Shown: in pieces, positions 5,600 through 9,721 of the stretch | Layout: every line of letters begins with the position of its first letter | Numbering within the stretch: position 1 is the first letter of the stretch | NCBI GenBank assembly: GCA_035527715.1 | Contig: DATKZY010000002.1 | Span: 1-9,721 of the forward strand | Reading direction: 5' to 3' | Origin: DSUN01 sp035527715 | Lineage (GTDB): Bacteria; Planctomycetota; PUPC01; DSUN01 | Length of the DNA stretch: 9,721 nucleotides | The notes under the pieces: generated by a model | Told to the model about the DNA's origin: nothing | The model's input: only the letters and a program-made list of their open reading frames with translations | Databases searched by the model: none | Translations under genes and position numbers: made by a program

Positions 5600-7174
5600 T
5601 TACTTGGGAGCGGCCCGCAGGTCGTAGCAGCGAATGCCGCCCATGACGCGACAGAACATGAGGCCATCGGCGAATGCCTCGAAGACGGGCACCTCGTAGC
5701 CGCCGGTGGCCATGTGGATGCGGTTCTGGGGGTTGTTGACGTGCCATCCGCTGCCCAGGGCGCGGAAGTCGGCGGGGTCCGTCGTGTAGAGCTGCCAGAT
5801 TTCGGCGTTGGCGGCGCGGGGGCGGTGCTGGAGGTCGCTCACGGTGACCAGGCGGTCGCCCCAGAGGTAGAAGTGGCTGGCCGCCACGTCGTGGGCCTTG
5901 AGGATGGCGCCGTCCTTCTCGCGGATGATGAGGAGGCGGCGGTGGCGTTCGTCGCCCTTCTTGCCCCAGCAGAGGTAGTAGACCAGGCCGTCGCGGGGGA
6001 TGACGCGGCGGCCCGGTCCGCCGTCGAGGTGCAGCTCGTGGATGTGCTCGCCGGGGAGCGCCCAGTCGCGCGTCGCGCCGCTCTCGTCGAAGCGGTAGGC
6101 GGCGAGGACGCCGTAGCGGGTGACGTCGCTCTCGCGCGAGCCGGGCTCGCCGCTGTAGGTCGGGTTGGGCTCGAAGACGAGCAGATGCTCGGCGGTGGCC
6201 ACGGGCTGGGTGAGGTGCTCGCACTTGAGGGACACGGTCCACAGGATGCGGCCGGTCTTGGGCTCGATGAGGCGCAGGTCGCCCTTCATGCTCGCGCAGG
6301 CGACATAGCTCTTGTCCCCGACCCGCACGGGGCAGGGGGCGTTGTAGCCCGAGAGGATCATCTCGCGCGAGCCCTTGTCGAGGCGCCAGAGGGTCTTGCC
6401 CGTGGCGGCCTCGACGCCCAGGAGGCCCCAGTTCCAGTCGGGCACGAGCAGCACGCCGTCCACGACCACGAGCATGCCGTAGGGCCTGGACACATTCACC
6501 AGATGCTGCTCGGCGAGGGCCTTGGCCTTGGCGGCCTCGAGCTGCGTGTGCCGCTCGCCGATGTTCGACTCCCACAGGGGCTTGCCGCTGGCGAGGTCGA
6601 GGGCGTAGATGCGGCCGGTCGTGCCGAGGGAGAAGACCTTCCCGTCGGCGGCGCAGGGCGTGACGGCCCAGCCGCCGCGCTTGCCGGCCCCTGTGTTGAT
6701 CCCCTTGTCCTCGAAGACCTGTTTCCACTTCGTCCTGCCCGTCGCCGCGTCCATCGCGATCACCACGTCGTCGGCCGCGACGAGCCAGACGTGCTTCTCG
6801 AACGCCGCGCCCATGCGCTTCTCGATCGTGGCGTCCCAGGCCTCGCCGCGTGGGGCGAAGTACGACTGAATGACGAGTCCGCCGGCCACGATGGGGCTGG
6901 CCTCGCCGCCCGGGGGCAGGCCGAGGAAGTCCTTGCCCACCCCGCTCTTGCCGGCCCCCGTGTGGGCCTTGCCGAAGCCGATCTTCGTCTCCTCGCTCAC
7001 CCAGGCCAGGCGGGCCCGGGTCATGTCGTCGAGGAGCTTCGCGCCCGACGACTCGCTGAAGTTGCCGTTCGGCCCGAGGTACGAGGGCCACTCGGCCGCC
7101 GGCGGGCCGGCGGCCCCGGCCGCCAGGGCGGCGAGGGCCCACACGGCCAGCGCAATGCGGGCGAGCGGGGACAT
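5600..7174 (-). CDS. Exported PQQ-like beta-propeller protein
   Basis: The product has 524 residues. Residues 1-23 are a Sec-type signal peptide, so it acts outside the cytoplasm. The mature start EWPSYLGPNGN (28-38) matches the W-P-x-x-x-G-P-N-G opening typical of large planctomycete families of PQQ-like (pyrrolo-quinoline quinone) propellers. Blade motifs of the form aDxxTGxxxW appear at 135-151, 187-202, 250-264 and 298-313; later blades are more diverged. These proteins usually lack known enzyme activity and often serve as scaffolds or binding proteins, so no reaction is assigned. The start ATG 7174 has AAGGAG seven bases upstream. The frame continues for 18 plausible codons beyond the TAA, so the protein may have been shortened. 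It probably leads an operon with the URO-D family gene. Confidence 0.88.
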   Translation of the reverse strand: MSPLARIALAVWALAALAAGAAGPPAAEWPSYLGPNGNFSESSGAKLLDDMTRARLAWVSEETKIGFGKAHTGAGKSGVGKDFLGLPPGGEASPIVAGGLVIQSYFAPRGEAWDATIEKRMGAAFEKHVWLVAADDVVIAMDAATGRTKWKQVFEDKGINTGAGKRGGWAVTPCAADGKVFSLGTTGRIYALDLASGKPLWESNIGERHTQLEAAKAKALAEQHLVNVSRPYGMLVVVDGVLLVPDWNWGLLGVEAATGKTLWRLDKGSREMILSGYNAPCPVRVGDKSYVACASMKGDLRLIEPKTGRILWTVSLKCEHLTQPVATAEHLLVFEPNPTYSGEPGSRESDVTRYGVLAAYRFDESGATRDWALPGEHIHELHLDGGPGRRVIPRDGLVYYLCWGKKGDERHRRLLIIREKDGAILKAHDVAASHFYLWGDRLVTVSDLQHRPRAANAEIWQLYTTDPADFRALGSGWHVNNPQNRIHMATGGYEVPVFEAFADGLMFCRVMGGIRCYDLRAAPK

Positions 7175-7216
7175 GGGGCAGCTCCTTCCTGGAGATGCGG
7201 TCGTGACTCCCCGTCT

Positions 7217-7244
7217 ACTTTAGCCGTTCCGCGGGACCTGTCAA
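7217..7244 (-). promoter_or_regulatory. Promoter of the PQQ-propeller operon
   Basis: On the minus strand a perfect TTGACA (7244-7239) is followed after 16 bp by TAAAGT (7222-7217), which matches four of six -10 bases. Transcription would start near 7210, leaving a leader of about 36 nt that includes the AAGGAG ribosome-binding site. Confidence 0.55.
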
Positions 7245-7261
7245 CCGCAGGAGCGCGGGAC

Positions 7262-7290
7262 TTGCGGGCAGCGGGCGGGACGAGTAGGAT
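7262..7290 (+). promoter_or_regulatory. Possible promoter of the FG-GAP gene
   Basis: TTGCGG (7262-7267) and TAGGAT (7285-7290) are spaced by 17 bp and lie 47 bp before the GTG start. The -35 is weak (three of six) and the -10 matches four of six. Together with the minus-strand promoter it forms a compact divergent control region. Confidence 0.4.
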
Positions 7291-7336
7291 ACGTGCCCGA
7301 CACGGAGACCCCTGCCCATTGGAGGACGCCGCGCCC

Positions 7337-9166
7337 GTGACCGCCAGCTCAGCCGCCCTCTTTGCCCTCTCGGCGCTGGGGGTGATCAACCCCCGCTTCA
7401 CGCCGGCCGACCTGGTGCGCACCTCGGGCCAGGTGCTGCTGCTCACCCTCTCGGCCCCGAAGGACAAGGCGCTCGCGGCCGAAGTCGTCGAGACCCTCAA
7501 AGGCAAGCCCCTGCCGCAGAAGAGCCTGACGCTCGAGCTGGCCGACGACGCCGAGGTCGCCGAGGACGACCTGGCCTCGCCCTTCGGCGAGGGCAAGACC
7601 GCCGCCGGCATCCTCCTGCTCCCGCCGGCCGGCGACGCCGCCGAGGGCGCCATCCAGATCGACACCCAGTGGTTCGCCGTCGTCCGCCAGAAGGACAAGT
7701 GGTGCCTCGACAGGGACAAGCGCGACCTCTTCTCCGTCTGGGCCGGCAGCGCCCCCCTGCTCGCCGAGGCCGCCCGCTACGTGCTCGCGGACCCCGCGGC
7801 GAGCTTCCCCGTCCGCTCCGACATCACCTGGGGGAGCGACCTGGCCCTCGGCAAGCTCCCGGGCCGCGTCAACGGCTGCCTCGTGGCCGACTTCGGCAAG
7901 CCCGTCGGACTCTGCGTGCTCGTGCTCGCCGACACGGGGGACCGCCTCTACCGGGCCGGCGCCAAGGGCGCGCCGCCGGCCGACGTGACGCAGACGCATC
8001 GGCTCCAGACCGCCTCGCGGGCGGCGGCCCTGGGCGACTTCGATGGCGACGGCCGCCTCGACCTGGCGAGCTGGAACGGCGGAGGGCTCCACCTGGCCAC
8101 GCAGGCCGCCGACGGCTCCTTCGCCCTCCGCGGCCCCGCGGTCGAGGTGCCCGAGTGCCTCTCGCTGCACGCCGTGGACGGCGGGCTGGCCGCAGGCACG
8201 GCGAAGGGGCCTGTGCTCCTCGCCTTCACGGGCAAGATGCCTGCGCCACCGCCGCAGGAGGCGGCCCCCGACCTCGGGCCGGGCGGATTCTGCGTGCCCG
8301 CCGACTTCGACCTCGACGGGCGCTGCGACCTCCTCCAGCTCTTCTCGAAGGGCACCGTGCTCTACGCCGGCGAGGGGGCCGGCAAGTTCAAGCCGCCGCT
8401 CAAGACCCCTGTCGCTCTCCCAAGGAAGCCCTGCGCCGCCGTGTGCGGCGACTACGACGCCGACGGGCGGCTCGACCTCGTCGTGGCCGGGGAGGACGGC
8501 CTGGCGCTCCTCCGCCAGGGCAGCGGCGGGCGCTGGGACAACGCCACCCGCGTGACGGGCGAGCTGGCCTACCACGGCAACGCGAACCAGCCGGCCATCG
8601 TCGCCGCCGCGCCGTGCGACATCAACAGCGACGGCCGCCAGGGTGTCGCCCTCTTCTACCCCAAGCGGGTCCCCATGGTCTTCTTCAACCGCGGCTTCGC
8701 CTGCTTCGGCCTCGCGCGCGAGCTCGAGCTCTCGGGCATCGGAAGCGCGTCCGACGCTCTGCCCGACCCCTTCGCCCCCCCGCCGCCGCCACGGCTGAAG
8801 GCGGCCGAGGCCCTCCAGACCGGCCAGGCCGCCGGCACGATCCTCGACCTCAATTGCGACGGTGCCGAGGACATGCTCGCCGTCACGCCGCAGGGCGACG
8901 TGTGGGTGCTCTTTGGCAAGGCGGAAGATCGCCCCTCCCTCGGCCTCACCCTCGCCCTGCCGCCCGCCGCGAGGGGGCCGGTCACGGTCGCGGTGTCCAA
9001 CGAGCGGCGCCGCATCGCGATGCACGTCGTGAGGCCGGGCGGGCCGGCCCACGTCGGCCTTCAGGAGCCCGGCCCGCTCGTCGTGGAGTGGCCCGACGCG
9101 AATGGCCAGAAGCACAGGCGCCAGGTCGTCGTCGAATCTCCCACCCGCCTGGAGCTTGCTCCCTGA
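7337..9166 (+). CDS. FG-GAP/VCBS repeat protein with ASPIC/UnbV-like C-terminus
   Basis: The predicted product has 609 residues from GTG 7337, chosen because GGAGGA lies 10 bases upstream; no in-frame ATG exists nearby and TTG 7319 is the alternative. After a short hydrophobic N-terminus (5-16), which lacks the basic residues of a normal signal peptide, residues 20-220 match nothing I recognise. Five calcium-loop motifs follow: DFDGDGRLD (234-242), DFDLDGRCD (323-331), DYDADGRLD (372-380), DINSDGRQG (428-436) and DLNCDGAED (504-512), marking an integrin-alpha-like propeller; the fourth lacks the last Asp. The end, with HVGLQEPGPLVVEWPD (572-587), resembles the ASPIC/UnbV domain often found after such repeats in planctomycetes. 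Such proteins are usually exported and bind calcium; the partner is unknown. The gene is divergent from the PQQ-propeller gene. Confidence 0.85.
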   Translation: MTASSAALFALSALGVINPRFTPADLVRTSGQVLLLTLSAPKDKALAAEVVETLKGKPLPQKSLTLELADDAEVAEDDLASPFGEGKTAAGILLLPPAGDAAEGAIQIDTQWFAVVRQKDKWCLDRDKRDLFSVWAGSAPLLAEAARYVLADPAASFPVRSDITWGSDLALGKLPGRVNGCLVADFGKPVGLCVLVLADTGDRLYRAGAKGAPPADVTQTHRLQTASRAAALGDFDGDGRLDLASWNGGGLHLATQAADGSFALRGPAVEVPECLSLHAVDGGLAAGTAKGPVLLAFTGKMPAPPPQEAAPDLGPGGFCVPADFDLDGRCDLLQLFSKGTVLYAGEGAGKFKPPLKTPVALPRKPCAAVCGDYDADGRLDLVVAGEDGLALLRQGSGGRWDNATRVTGELAYHGNANQPAIVAAAPCDINSDGRQGVALFYPKRVPMVFFNRGFACFGLARELELSGIGSASDALPDPFAPPPPPRLKAAEALQTGQAAGTILDLNCDGAEDMLAVTPQGDVWVLFGKAEDRPSLGLTLALPPAARGPVTVAVSNERRRIAMHVVRPGGPAHVGLQEPGPLVVEWPDANGQKHRRQVVVESPTRLELAP

Positions 9167-9208
9167 TCGCTGACGCGACCCCCTGCTCGACCTCTCTTGA
9201 GCCACAAC

Positions 9209-9381
9209 GGGGCGAAATGGTACAGCCCAGGGCAACGCCCTGGGTCAAGGAGCCGCAAACACCCAGAGCCCTGAAAGGGCGAGATAGGGCCCGTAGCCGG
9301 AGCCTATTCCGCCCTTTCAGGGCTTTGCCCATGGGTGCCCCGGGACCCAGGGCGTTGCCCTGGGCTATCCCATTTCGCTCC
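9209..9381. repeat. 173-bp nested inverted repeat
   Basis: Outer arms 9209-9246 and 9344-9381 are inverted copies matching at 35 of 38 positions. Inner arms 9268-9288 and 9303-9323 match at 19 of 21. Each outer arm also holds its own hairpin, CCCAGGGC-AAC-GCCCTGGG. The sequence style (CCCAGGGCAACGCCCTGGG near CCCTGAAAGGGC) recurs between genes in planctomycete and related genomes in my memory. It may be a REP/MITE-like element; no transposase gene is visible. Confidence 0.85.
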
Positions 9382-9397
9382 TTCGGAGCTCAGGAGC

Positions 9398-9429
9398 GGT
9401 CAAGAAAGACTCCGGTCAAGAAAGTCTCC
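9398..9429. repeat. Tandem 16-bp repeat
   Basis: GGTCAAGAAAGACTCC (9398-9413) is followed directly by GGTCAAGAAAGTCTCC (9414-9429), with one mismatch. The first copy could also pair loosely with GGAGTGTTTTCTT (9431-9443), giving an imperfect hairpin with a T-rich end. Confidence 0.8.
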
Positions 9430-9481
9430 TGGAGTGTTTTCTTGCCCTCGTCCGGGAGCCTCCGCTGGAGGCGGCAGGATG

Positions 9482-9556
9482 ATAGGGGTAGGGAAGGCCA
9501 GTTGCCTGGCCTCCCCTCCCTCCGAACCGTGCGTGCGGATCTCCCGCACACGGCTC
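9482..9556 (-). ncRNA. Group II intron domains V and VI
   Basis: On the minus strand 9556-9524 is a 33-nt hairpin that begins GAGCCGTG and ends CACGGTTC, with the AGC triad at the second to fourth bases, an inner stem TGCGG/CCGCA and a two-base CG bulge: the hallmarks of domain V, which is typically 34 nt. About 9522-9482 forms domain VI: GGCCAG and CTGGCC close a GCAA tetraloop, the stem continues with GGGGA/TTCCC, and an unpaired A (at 9489) sits 7 nt before the predicted 3' end ..CCCCTAT at 9482. This A fits the lariat branch point. Confidence 0.85.
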
Positions 9557-9721
9557 TCCAGTCGGTGGTTTACCTCAGAGAGGACTGTGAGACCAATGCG
9601 TAGGCTGCGAGTCGGAGAGCAACCCACGACCAGAGCCGACGGCCATTGGCCGCCGCGCTCGCCCAGGCTGGGCGCCCACAGCAGGCGTGCGGCGCCCGAG
9701 AGCGGTTCCACTCGTGTCCCA
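9482..9721 (-). mobile_element. 3' part of a group II intron, cut by the window edge
   Basis: Domains V and VI fix the orientation and the 3' splice site at about 9482. The intron therefore extends leftwards in its own reading direction to positions beyond 9721. The 165 bases 9557-9721 would be the end of domain IV; I find no reverse transcriptase or maturase motif in any of their three minus frames. Whether the rest is a full intron with its protein or a fragment cannot be told here. The 3' exon carries a perfect hairpin 9 nt beyond the splice site (9458-9472). Confidence 0.75.

Larger units (their letters stand above)
9167..9481. other. Gene-free stretch between FG-GAP gene and intron
   Basis: No believable gene is present. 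The stretch contains the long nested inverted repeat (9209-9381), a small hairpin GCTCC-TTC-GGAGC (9377-9389), a 16-bp tandem repeat (9398-9429) and a perfect hairpin GCCTCC-GCT-GGAGGC (9458-9472). The first repeat could end transcription from both sides, but no canonical stem plus T-run terminator stands out. Confidence 0.7.

Noticed and set aside
5495..7336. A plus-strand open frame running into the FG-GAP gene, which would give a protein of 1223 residues
   Set aside because: The first 614 codons lie opposite the PQQ-propeller gene, whose signal peptide, motifs and ribosome-binding site are clear. A ribosome-binding site at 7321-7326 marks the real start.
7349..9235. A 628-codon minus-strand open frame opposite the FG-GAP gene
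   Set aside because: It is antisense to five well-formed calcium loops and shows no domain of its own.
9209..9429. A CRISPR array, suggested by repeated palindromic sequence
   Set aside because: The repeats are inverted or only two directly adjacent copies; there are no regular unique spacers and no cas genes.
9400..9711. A 103-codon minus-strand open frame over the intron end
   Set aside because: It translates domains V and VI, the tandem repeat and flanking hairpins; such spurious proteins are common over group II intron ends.

Overview
The window is very GC-rich bacterial DNA with dense, mostly G/C third codon positions. It carries six complete protein genes, several structured intergenic repeats and, at the right edge, the 3' end of a group II intron on the minus strand. 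The gene set points to Planctomycetota or a relative in the PVC group: a Ser/Thr kinase with an N-terminal zinc ribbon, an oligogalacturonate-lyase-like propeller, a Tat-exported metallophosphatase, a URO-D family protein, an exported PQQ-type propeller and an FG-GAP/VCBS protein with an ASPIC/UnbV-like end. This lineage call is inference; no rRNA or phylogenetic marker is present.

Layout from left to right. Positions 1-168 hold a sigma70-like promoter (TTGACA, 17 bp, TAGCAT) and a perfect GC hairpin in the leader. The plus strand then carries a two-gene operon: a membrane-anchored Hanks-type kinase (169-1920) and, 12 bp later, a PL22-like beta-propeller (1933-3054). A metallophosphatase of the DxQ type (3958-3071, minus) converges on it with a 16-bp gap; its promoter lies so close to the start codon that the mRNA is probably leaderless. 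The gene-free stretch 3959-4422 is rich in palindromes built on CAACAATG and GGCC, one copy of a widespread interspersed repeat, and a short duplicate of the end of the neighbouring gene. On the minus strand a PQQ-like propeller gene (7174-5600) is followed by a URO-D family gene (5496-4423), probably one transcript. The propeller gene has an 18-codon in-frame continuation after its TAA that still looks coding. A divergent FG-GAP gene runs 7337-9166 on plus; both divergent promoters are visible in the 162-bp gap.

The right end (9167-9721) has no protein gene. It holds a 173-bp nested inverted repeat (9209-9381), a 16-bp tandem repeat, a small hairpin, and domains VI and V of a group II intron whose remainder lies beyond the window.

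How the genes work together is only partly visible. The kinase and PL22-like gene are co-transcribed, and the exported metallophosphatase, PQQ propeller and FG-GAP protein suggest cell-surface or periplasmic roles. I see no complete defence, CRISPR or biosynthetic system. The least explained material is the structured noncoding DNA, the truncated propeller gene and the altered metal site of the PL22-like protein.
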